From Gemmatimonadota bacterium (GTDB lineage Bacteria > Latescibacterota > UBA2968 > UBA8231): a stretch of DNA of 8,311 nt. A program made the position numbers and the translations under genes. Positions 1-6,209 of this stretch are shown here, in pieces. A model generated the notes under the pieces. It worked only from the letters and a program-made list of their open reading frames with translations. It did no database searches and was not told where the DNA came from. Each line of letters begins with the position of its first letter. The first letter of the stretch is position 1. The DNA is taken from the NCBI GenBank assembly GCA_026706505.1, contig JAPOYQ010000533.1, positions 1-8,311 of the forward strand, written 5' to 3'.

Positions 1-76
1 GCCCACAGTTCCGATGCTCGTGTGATCAGGCCATCTACGAGTGCCAAGCAGAGAGTTCTCCAGCACCGATCTATGG

Positions 77-1522
77 TCAGGCCGTGCCGGATGCGTGGCG
101 GTCCCCGAGGCGTCGCAGGTTGTTCTTGAAGACGAAGTTCGGGAGGATGATGGCATCGCATTCCGCTGTCGGGATTCCGAGTGATTGGAGCAGCGAGTGG
201 CGCAGCAGCCATTGGATGCCTATGAGCACGTCAATCTGACCGGTGGTATCTCTTGGCTTGGTGTTGGTATGGGCTGCTCTATTGCGGAACTTTTTGATGT
301 CTGCGACCATGTTGGGGTAGGCCTTCTGGATGGCTCGTCCCGTGTCTCCACAGCTTTGGGCGATTTCGTCTGTCTTTGTCATGAAGCTCTTGTTTCGGGT
401 AGTCGCCAGCAGGTTTGGGAGCAGGTCCTTGCGGCTGTCGGGTAGGACATCTCGAAGCCGAGCCAGTATCTCCTTCGTGTCGGCGTCTTCGGACAGGCTT
501 CCATCGAAGCACGCAGCGTGAAGGCTTTCGAGACCGTTGCAGGCATGCAGTAACGAGTCATCGAAAGAGAATCCTGATGTCTTGGTTTGGGAGTCCGCGA
601 GACGCTCGAAAGCCACGCGAAGCTTGTCATTGTCGCGGACTGCAAACCAGCCTCCCAATAGAGCCTCAAAAGTCACACCCGCTTCTTGTAGCCCGGCACG
701 GGTGGCACGCATCTCCAACTGGCGCGAGCCGCTGCTCTTCTCCGGGTCGCCCTCGTCTAAGTGGTCCAATGCCTGCGGAATCCGAATGTTGATCTCGATG
801 GGGCGCTGTTGCCCGAATCTCTCCAAGAGATGGGCGCGAATGCTAACTGGATAGCTCGGGCGCATCGAGAGCAGAGACATCAGGTCATTGAATGGGAGAA
901 TCCACTTATCGGCGACTTGCAGGAGTTTCAGCGTCTCGGAGATCCTGATTGAGGCGGAGGCGTCTGCAAGGAACCTGCTGTCGGAATACGACCAACTGAA
1001 GCCATGGTGAAGTCTGACCGGGCAGTCCTGCGCCAGGCCCTCCTCGTCGTTCCATTTCCAATTGAATGAGACGACCTGTGCTTCGTCGTCGATGTCGAAC
1101 GGCGGATTTCTGATGTCTGTCGCCCACGCTGCGAGATCGCGAAATGACATGGCGACCTCCTCGACCTCGGAATCGGGGTCTACCCAAATGCCATTTCCCT
1201 CGACGATGGTGCTCACCGCCCAGCGCTGCACGCCGTCGCGGATGTTTGAGGTCTGCATTGTCAACTGGGTGTCGTAGCACCCAAGCAGGCTGTATGACTT
1301 TCCAGCGTTGTCCGTACCTCTGATTGTGACAAGGTCGTCTTCGGTCTTGACAACGCGACTTCCCATATGGTGCCGAATGGACTCAGCGGTCAGACTTCCG
1401 ATCGTTTCTAAAGTCCAGCCAGACATTCCATCAGCCAGGAGCTTCCCCGCGACGGTGTGCTTGGGAGGCTTGTAGTTCTTAGGCGGACGCTCGCGCGTCT
1501 CGATCCACCACTCTCCGTACAA
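77..1522 (-). CDS. apeA: ApeA-like anti-phage protein with C-terminal HEPN RNase domain
   Basis: This 481-residue protein resembles ApeA, a known abortive-infection defence protein. A large N-terminal ApeA-type domain (about residues 10-300) carries an all-helical C-terminal HEPN domain (about 310-450). The visible key motif is KKFRNRAAHTN at 410-420, where R413 and H418 form the Rx4H catalytic signature of HEPN ribonucleases. In this family the HEPN domain is thought to cleave host RNA, probably tRNA, when phage is sensed, stopping growth; the trigger here is unknown. There is no signal peptide or membrane segment, so it should be cytosolic. The start is TTG at 1522, chosen because AAGGAGGTG lies 8 bases upstream; no ATG or GTG lies near the start of the frame. 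The catalytic motif is intact and the length is normal for a stand-alone ApeA. It lies at the end of the minus-strand cluster, 111 bp after a doubtful small frame. The HEPN assignment is firm; the ApeA name rests on overall resemblance. Confidence 0.8.
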   Translation of the reverse strand: MYGEWWIETRERPPKNYKPPKHTVAGKLLADGMSGWTLETIGSLTAESIRHHMGSRVVKTEDDLVTIRGTDNAGKSYSLLGCYDTQLTMQTSNIRDGVQRWAVSTIVEGNGIWVDPDSEVEEVAMSFRDLAAWATDIRNPPFDIDDEAQVVSFNWKWNDEEGLAQDCPVRLHHGFSWSYSDSRFLADASASIRISETLKLLQVADKWILPFNDLMSLLSMRPSYPVSIRAHLLERFGQQRPIEINIRIPQALDHLDEGDPEKSSGSRQLEMRATRAGLQEAGVTFEALLGGWFAVRDNDKLRVAFERLADSQTKTSGFSFDDSLLHACNGLESLHAACFDGSLSEDADTKEILARLRDVLPDSRKDLLPNLLATTRNKSFMTKTDEIAQSCGDTGRAIQKAYPNMVADIKKFRNRAAHTNTKPRDTTGQIDVLIGIQWLLRHSLLQSLGIPTAECDAIILPNFVFKNNLRRLGDRHASGTA

Positions 1523-1530
1523 TTGGCCGA

Positions 1531-1539
1531 CACCTCCTT
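1531..1539 (-). promoter_or_regulatory. Strong Shine-Dalgarno site deciding the TTG start of apeA
   Basis: Read on the minus strand this is AAGGAGGTG, a near-perfect match to the anti-Shine-Dalgarno end of 16S rRNA. It is followed by 8 bases and then TTG at 1522. It is the best ribosome binding site I found in the window and fixes the apeA start. Pairing a strong site with a weak start codon suggests translation is held at a moderate level. Confidence 0.75.
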
Positions 1540-1633
1540 GCGGCGTACTTCTCCAACCGCCATCTGAACAGCGCTAGGTACCCGACGTATGAAGGGCATC
1601 TTGAGCTCGGGCAGAGCATATGTCCCATCGCTC

Positions 1634-2089
1634 TTACGTCCTGTCAAATTTCTTGGGGTCCCATCCCCCCCGTGTGGTGAGTGACGCTTCGTTAGGCTGT
1701 CCCTCTTCTTGGAGGCATGATCCACAAAGTGGAGCAATGTCTAGGCCACAACAGTGGTTTGAGGTTCCCTCGGCCGCCTGATTCCGGCAAATGTGTGGAA
1801 GCCGCGGCCGGACGGCCTCAAAGGACGCGCATCTCTTGACGTACCAATCCGACACTGAGGTGGTGGCGCGGCACAATGACAAGGTGGCGGCTGTGCCTTC
1901 CGACCCGGCTATGTACGATTCCCCATCCCGTCTTTTTACCAAAAGGCAGATGAGTTGGCACCGGTCTACGTTCACCATGGAGATGACCTGGCCCTGGCAG
2001 CAGTCCATCGCCACGTCAGTCAGGCTTTGGGACAAGAGGCCGTCACTGATGACCGAGAAGATGACCGTGTCGTCGTCCAGCTCGAACAC
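1634..2089 (-). CDS. Hypothetical protein, possibly the 3' part of a decayed gene
   Basis: This is a 151-residue open frame of no recognised family. It begins at GTG directly after an in-frame TAG, with no Shine-Dalgarno site. The first 85 residues look like ordinary protein, with alternating hydrophobic strands (for example FELDDDTVIFSVISDG), and their codons end mostly in G or C. The last 60 residues are rich in Cys, Arg and Gly and look less natural; one CGSC pair is present but no clear zinc site. Two readings are possible. Either it is a small gene translationally coupled to the 28-codon frame before it, or an amber change (CAG to TAG would do it) has split a gene of about 180 codons. 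A 142-codon frame also stays open on the opposite strand (1955-2383), but it is His-rich and looks like a shadow. If real, this gene would be read towards apeA. Confidence 0.35.
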   Translation of the reverse strand: MFELDDDTVIFSVISDGLLSQSLTDVAMDCCQGQVISMVNVDRCQLICLLVKRRDGESYIAGSEGTAATLSLCRATTSVSDWYVKRCASFEAVRPRLPHICRNQAAEGTSNHCCGLDIAPLCGSCLQEEGQPNEASLTTRGGWDPKKFDRT

Positions 2090-2328
2090 CTAGGGTTCAA
2101 GCATCTCGAAGATGCTGCCGCCGACGCGCGGCTTCTGAGCGTCCGCCACCCGCATAGCGTCGCGTTCACCAGCCATCAGTGCGCAGTCCCCAAGGCCTCG
2201 TCGAGGATTGCCAAGTCCTTGTCGGTATCGGATCGGGCAGCCACCAGCGTTGTCAATACTCGGATGCAATTGGAATGGACCCTTTCCCTCATGAGGACGT
2301 GCCAGCGGCCAAATGCCGGGTCGATCAA
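2090..2328 (-). other. Two short coupled open frames upstream of the hypothetical gene
   Basis: Reading leftwards on the minus strand, a 50-codon frame can start at TTG 2328 (or as 38 codons from ATG 2292) and ends with TGA at 2178-2176. It contains the natural-looking stretch DTDKDLAILDEALGTAH. Its stop overlaps the ATG at 2176 as TGATG, the classic coupled arrangement. That ATG opens a 28-codon frame containing PRVGGSIFEMLEP, which ends with TAG at 2092-2090; the next codon is the GTG of the 1634-2089 frame, in the same frame. No ribosome binding sites are seen. The frame of the first segment stays open further upstream into the 5' end of the restriction gene without a convincing start, which fits a truncated remnant. 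No family is recognised. Confidence 0.25.
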
Positions 2329-2485
2329 CCGGCAGCCGTTGGGAATCGAGTTCTTGGCTCTTAGGGGTCGTCCGCCAAAGTGACGGTCATGACCACCTCT
2401 GGGGAGCCAAGGCGGTTCAGGTGTGTATCGCGGTCCGCGCAGGCTGAGTGAGAGCTTGAGATACTGTGGGTGCCAAAGCAGTCTT
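2329..2485. other. Intergenic region upstream of the restriction gene
   Basis: These 157 bp separate the leftward short frames from the rightward endonuclease gene and should hold the endonuclease promoter. I could not find a convincing pair of -35 and -10 boxes, nor a symmetrical operator of the kind used by restriction controller proteins. An in-frame GTG at 2423 could extend the endonuclease by 21 residues, but that extension does not resemble the family. Confidence 0.3.
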
Positions 2486-3232
2486 ATGCCCTCGCATCTT
2501 CCCGACTACAGCGATTCGGTTCGCGTTGCCGTTGCCGAATATTGGGATGTTCGGCGGTCGCAGGCAGACGAGTCGGAGAATAGGGGTGTGTTCAACACCG
2601 GCATTCGTTCCGAGGTGACGGGAGGTCGCCATCTGGATGCTCTGCACGAGTTAGTAGTCAGCGTCTTCGTCGACGCGGGGATACCGGCCAAGCTCATCGA
2701 CGTGAAGAGGCGCCCGATTGCCGGCTACTTCCGCCGGGACAAGAGCTGGGACATAGTTGTGATGGTTGCTGATCGGGTGGTTGGGATCATCGAGTTGAAG
2801 TCAATGGCTGGCAGCAGCCCGGGCCAGAACTACAACAACCGTACAGACGAGGCGCTGGGCCAAGCTGTCGATGTCTGGAAGGCGGTGGAGCGCGAGATAA
2901 TCACGCCGCTTCGACCATGGCTCGGATATTTCATGCTCTTGGAGGACAACAGGGCCTTCACCACCAGCGTGCAGCCGCGGAGCGCTATATGGGATCCCGA
3001 TCCGGCCTTCGACGGCGCCAGCTATGCGGACAGGTACGTGATCTTCTTTGAGCGGATGGTTCGAGAGCGGCTGCTAGATGCGGCCTGTGTCGTGCTCGCC
3101 GACAAAGTCTCTGGCGCAGTGAGGTTGCCTTCGGGCTCTGTGAGCTTCCAGGCGTTCGCTTCGGCAATCCACGGGAGGTGCCTTCAGTTCATGGCCACCA
3201 ATCCCGACATCGACTGGGAGGGACCCAAGTAG
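2486..3232 (+). CDS. paeR7IR: PaeR7I/XhoI-family type II restriction endonuclease
   Basis: From ATG 2486 this encodes 248 residues, very close to PaeR7I and XhoI (about 245). The family-like N-terminus includes a Tyr-Trp element (VAVAEYWDVRRSQ, 15-27) and a conserved-looking GIRSEVTGGRHLDAL (39-53). The nuclease core is a PD-(D/E)XK site: D89 in KSWDIVV, then E103 and K105 in GIIELKSM, followed by NNRTDEALGQAVD (117-129). Family knowledge predicts cleavage at CTCGAG with Mg2+, acting as a cytosolic homodimer on DNA lacking the matching adenine methylation. The GTG at 2423 gives a longer frame, but the added residues (rich in Arg, Ser and Cys) do not match the family, so I chose the ATG. No strong ribosome binding site precedes it, consistent with low expression. 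The gene converges on the methyltransferase with 32 bp between stops. The catalytic residues are intact, so it is probably functional. Confidence 0.87.
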   Translation: MPSHLPDYSDSVRVAVAEYWDVRRSQADESENRGVFNTGIRSEVTGGRHLDALHELVVSVFVDAGIPAKLIDVKRRPIAGYFRRDKSWDIVVMVADRVVGIIELKSMAGSSPGQNYNNRTDEALGQAVDVWKAVEREIITPLRPWLGYFMLLEDNRAFTTSVQPRSAIWDPDPAFDGASYADRYVIFFERMVRERLLDAACVVLADKVSGAVRLPSGSVSFQAFASAIHGRCLQFMATNPDIDWEGPK

Positions 3233-3241
3233 CAGAACGGC

Positions 3242-3258
3242 CTAGCCAGGTCTGCTAG
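3242..3258. terminator. Weak hairpin between convergent restriction and modification genes
   Basis: CTAGC and GCTAG form a 5-bp stem around a 7-base loop, in the 32-bp gap between the stop codons of the endonuclease (plus) and methyltransferase (minus). Its position suits a two-way terminator, but the stem is short and no T-run follows on either strand, so the call is tentative. Confidence 0.15.
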
Positions 3259-3264
3259 CGACTG

Positions 3265-4971
3265 TCACGCCGTCGCGCCGAGCAGATCCGACCGTTTGAT
3301 CCCGTATAGTGCAGCGGCTGCGTCGGTGGCCGCTGCCCGGTCTCTTCGTCTGAATGCTCGGGAGAGGGCAGCTGCTGTGGTCGCGTCGATAGCGTCCGGG
3401 GAAGGAACTCGAATCTTCCTGAGGTACTGGGCCTGGAACCGGTAGGTGCCCCCGCGCATCTTCACGCAGTAGGCACCGACGAACAGGTTCGCGATGTCCG
3501 ATAGAAGCAGCCCTCCCAGTACCTCTAGATCCCACTTGTCAGAAACAACGAAGTACAGGTTGTGGTGTGGATAGTATCCGCCATTGTCAAGCACAGGGTG
3601 AGCCTCCGATTTGAGGTCGGGAAGGAGCAGCTTCGGTCGTGCCTGAAGGCCGGGGTCGACCCGGTCGATTGTCCGATACCAGGAGTCCGGCCGTTTACGG
3701 GCCACGTGCCGCGCTCCGAGTCTGTTCCGGTGGCGCTCAAAATATAAGGCGAGGCCGGGATAAGCCCCAAGGTCAACAAGGTTGCCTTCGTCCCAAGGGT
3801 TAACAAGGAACCGATTGCTCCATTTCGGTGTGCCCGAAGCAATATCTTGTGCGGTCAGCAGCGGCAGCAAGCGACACCGCTCAACGCCTGTTGCATCCTC
3901 AACAATAAAGATGTCGTCACAGCCAGTGGCAACTCCGATTCCAATTCGGGTGCCAGTTCGCCGGTCTTCGAGAGGCTCGAAGTGCTCCTCGAGTTCCGAT
4001 ATCAACTCCAGCTGGTCGGACGAGCCGGATGGCCAATGGTCTCCGCCGGTGAACCACTGGTCAAGAATCACGGCCTCGAAGCGGCCCCCTGCAGGAGCAG
4101 CATTTTCCGCATTCGCGAGCCAGTCAACTAAGGCGCGTCCGTCCACTTCGTCAAAGCCCGCCTTGGCCTGCACAACATGGGTAGAGCTCTGTCGGCCGTT
4201 GCGCAGAATCGTGATGGCCGGATAGGCCGAGACCATGTCCTCAAACGCGTCTACCGCGTGCATAGTTACAATCGTGTCTACTGCATAATCGGAGGAGACA
4301 AGGGATCGCAGCGACTTGCCGTATTGGTTGTGCATCCAACGGTCTGCGCAGATAAACGCAAGCTTGCCTCCGGGGCTGAGCATGGACAAGCCCTTCTCAA
4401 AAAAGCCGATATAGATGTCGGCTCTGCCTCGCATCGTGGCGCACTCCGACCGATACGCCAAGCTCAATTCAGTTGGGATGTCCTCTAACCTCACATAAGG
4501 CGGGTTCCCTACAACAAAATTGGCACAAAAGAATCTGTTACCTCCGCAATCGCCAAGTAGGAAGTCCCCTTGCCTCACCCACTGCAAGCCAAGGCACTCT
4601 GCAACATCGGGTCGCTCCCCGAGTTCGACCAGTCGAGCAACGACCGACTCACGAGCGGCTTCAACGTTGTGCTCAAGCAAGTCAAACGCCCTGATGGCCT
4701 GCCCCATATCGGACAAGGAACGGCCATGTCGCTTACAGGATGCAGCTAGGCGCTCAGCAATCGGCACTAGGAAGGCTCCGACGCCGCATGCGGGCTCCAC
4801 AATTACTGAAGCCCCCAAGTCGTCAACTGCACGGTAGCCAGCCAGGTCCAGGATCAAGTCGACCACCCAGCGGCGGGTAAATACCTCACCGCGCCCTGCG
4901 TGCTGGCCAGCAGTCCCACTCGGAAACCTCCCGGCATCCTCCGTCAATTTTGGCTGACGATACCGGTTCAT
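3265..4971 (-). CDS. N6-adenine DNA methyltransferase, modification partner of the PaeR7I-like enzyme
   Basis: This 568-residue protein transfers a methyl group from S-adenosylmethionine to the N6 of adenine. The motif order (X, I, IV, then specificity domain) is that of gamma-class enzymes such as M.TaqI and M.PaeR7I. Motif X is near 28-41 (GEVFTRRWVVDLIL). The cofactor-binding motif I is VEPACGVGAF (58-67). The catalytic motif IV is GNPPYV (155-160). A further core strand is GGKLAFICADRW (201-212). The C-terminal third looks like a TaqI-type target-recognition domain and includes GGTYRFQAQYLRKIRVP. The start is ATG 4971; upstream is G-rich sequence but no classic ribosome site. The neighbouring endonuclease implies methylation of the adenine in CTCGAG, which would protect the host; this specificity is inferred from context. 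The gene points opposite to the endonuclease, so it has its own promoter, possibly shared with the PLD cluster upstream. No controller gene is seen. All key motifs look intact. Confidence 0.9.
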   Translation of the reverse strand: MNRYRQPKLTEDAGRFPSGTAGQHAGRGEVFTRRWVVDLILDLAGYRAVDDLGASVIVEPACGVGAFLVPIAERLAASCKRHGRSLSDMGQAIRAFDLLEHNVEAARESVVARLVELGERPDVAECLGLQWVRQGDFLLGDCGGNRFFCANFVVGNPPYVRLEDIPTELSLAYRSECATMRGRADIYIGFFEKGLSMLSPGGKLAFICADRWMHNQYGKSLRSLVSSDYAVDTIVTMHAVDAFEDMVSAYPAITILRNGRQSSTHVVQAKAGFDEVDGRALVDWLANAENAAPAGGRFEAVILDQWFTGGDHWPSGSSDQLELISELEEHFEPLEDRRTGTRIGIGVATGCDDIFIVEDATGVERCRLLPLLTAQDIASGTPKWSNRFLVNPWDEGNLVDLGAYPGLALYFERHRNRLGARHVARKRPDSWYRTIDRVDPGLQARPKLLLPDLKSEAHPVLDNGGYYPHHNLYFVVSDKWDLEVLGGLLLSDIANLFVGAYCVKMRGGTYRFQAQYLRKIRVPSPDAIDATTAAALSRAFRRRDRAAATDAAAALYGIKRSDLLGATA

Positions 4972-4992
4972 AAGCCCACCACCCCCACCAAA

Positions 4993-5148
4993 TTACACCA
5001 GTGACAGGTCATGCAAGGGGATGTTAGGGCCGTCCAGCGACACATCTACATCAACCACCTCGATAACGGCGACAGCATCTTCGGCGCCGCTAATCCATGA
5101 TCCAGGACCATCAGTGAGCGCTGAGGCCTCGCATCTGTTGATGCCCAA
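4993..5148 (-). CDS. Possible small protein of 51 residues before the methyltransferase
   Basis: A short frame ends 21 bp before the methyltransferase start. From TTG 5148 it encodes 51 residues, including the natural-looking acidic, strand-like segment GAEDAVAVIEVVDVDVSLDG. It lies in the same frame as the PLD-like gene, separated from it only by the TAA at 5169-5167 and six further codons, so it could also be a former C-terminal extension or the tail of a lost gene. There is no ribosome binding site and no known family. Weakly supported. Confidence 0.22.
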   Translation of the reverse strand: MGINRCEASALTDGPGSWISGAEDAVAVIEVVDVDVSLDGPNIPLHDLSLV

Positions 5149-5166
5149 TTCGAAGGACTTCAGGGA

Positions 5167-6045
5167 TTACCCCATGCTTTCGCATTGGCCAAGGAGGAAT
5201 GGGAGCATTGCCAGTAGTACGAGCCCTGCTGCCACGATTGCTCCCGCCTTGGCAAGGTCGCCGAACGTTGAGCGGGCAGAGGTGCGCCGGCGGGGGCGGT
5301 GCCGATATCTGCTCTTGTGGACCGTAGGGGTCGGACTTGGCTGCAGGTAGCCGTGCGGAGGAGGTGGAGGGGGCGTGGCCATTTCGCTGGTTGGCCGTTT
5401 CAGCTCGCGGTGGCCTAGGCGTTCGAGGAGTTTGTCTTCGATGGGCCAGCCGTCGTTCATGATGCGTCGCATCTCGGCTCGGAGCCGCTCGTGTTCTTCA
5501 GGGTCGGCGAGGGTCGTCATTTCGATGTTGTTCAGGAGGCCTTGTTTGGTCAGGTTCGCTGAGCCCACCAAAACCGCTCCCGAGTTTTCGTTGAGCGGGT
5601 CGGGCTCGACGATCCACGCCTTGGCGTGCGCCACCCGGTAGCCGCCACGCTTGCGGTACCAATTGCGCACCGATATGTCTTGTCATTGAATGAACCGGAT
5701 TGCCGCCAGGCGGTCGGCCTCCGTGCAATTGGAGAACCCGGTGCGGATATCGCCGATCAGCAGCTCGACCGGGCGCCCGACGGTTCGTTCTTCCAACCAC
5801 GCCAGCCCGAACGCAGAAGCGAATCCGACAGTCACCCAAAGCCGCCCCGCCGGATTTTCGCGAAGGAACCGCTCAATCCGATCGCCCGGCACGCCCATAG
5901 CCGCCATGCTACGCCGAACCTCAGCCTCTACGGCCACCTGCACTCCCTCAGCCATGTCGAGGGACACAACAGGCGCAAGAACGCCGCTGGCGCATGTTGC
6001 CGCCACATCGGTCTCCGTAGCCGATCCTCTGCCCCATCCTGCCAC
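5167..6045 (-). pseudogene. Single-HKD phospholipase D-like protein with membrane-anchored tail, split by in-frame TGA
   Basis: Two consecutive segments in one frame make a protein of about 292 residues. The first (6045 to the stop at 5685-5683; 120 codons) holds the N-terminal half of a PLD-like domain, with GFASAFGLAWLEERTVGRPV and VELLIGDIRTGF. The second carries the HKD motif: HAKAWIVEPD (H and K visible) and, after a short gap, GSANLTKQGLLNN. PLD-like single-HKD proteins include nucleases and phospholipases; which this is cannot be told. After the domain come a run of six prolines, a basic stretch (RYRHRPRRRTSARS) and a terminal hydrophobic helix (AGAIVAAGLVLLAMLPFLLG), so the product would be tail-anchored in the membrane. 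The TGA interrupts RFIQ-stop-QDISVRNWYRK in the middle of conserved sequence; one C-to-T change from an Arg CGA would create it. A restart at GTG 5670 keeps the HKD but loses the N-terminal half. The true start is uncertain: GTG 6045 follows a stop by one codon, and ATG 5955 is an alternative. Confidence 0.75.
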
Positions 6046-6209
6046 TCCTCATCCTGACCCGCATCGACAAAGACTCACTTTCGTTGCGAGAGTCCTCCGT
6101 TCTTGCGGCCTCCGGGCGGCTTAGGCAGCGGCAACTTCCAAATAAAGGTCTCGGTCGCGGCCACCGGCGCAGTTCATCAGTCCACGAGAACGGGGAAAGC
6201 TCGCAACCC
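6046..6209 (-). other. Intergenic gap between the TOPRIM and PLD genes
   Basis: These 164 bp contain no convincing gene. A 29-codon GTG frame (6164-6075) would give a basic, proline-rich peptide, but it lacks a ribosome binding site. No clear promoter or terminator was found. The two flanking genes could be co-transcribed across it. Confidence 0.3.

Noticed and set aside
1..76. The 76 bases beyond the apeA stop
   Set aside because: No open frame, hairpin or repeat stands out, and the stretch is too short to assign.
1955..2383. A 142-codon plus-strand open frame
   Set aside because: It is unusually His-rich and is codon-aligned antisense to the minus-strand frames, which is how shadows look in GC-rich DNA. 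No family was recognised and there is no ribosome binding site.
2423..2485. An upstream GTG start extending the restriction endonuclease by 21 residues
   Set aside because: The added residues do not look like the PaeR7I N-terminus, while the start at 2486 gives the family's usual length.
4972..5010. A TTGCAT and TAATTT pair as a methyltransferase promoter
   Set aside because: The spacing is about 15 bases and both boxes are imperfect, so it is not convincing.
6075..6164. A 29-codon minus-strand frame with a basic, proline-rich peptide
   Set aside because: It is too short, has no ribosome binding site and shows no similarity to anything known, so chance is sufficient.
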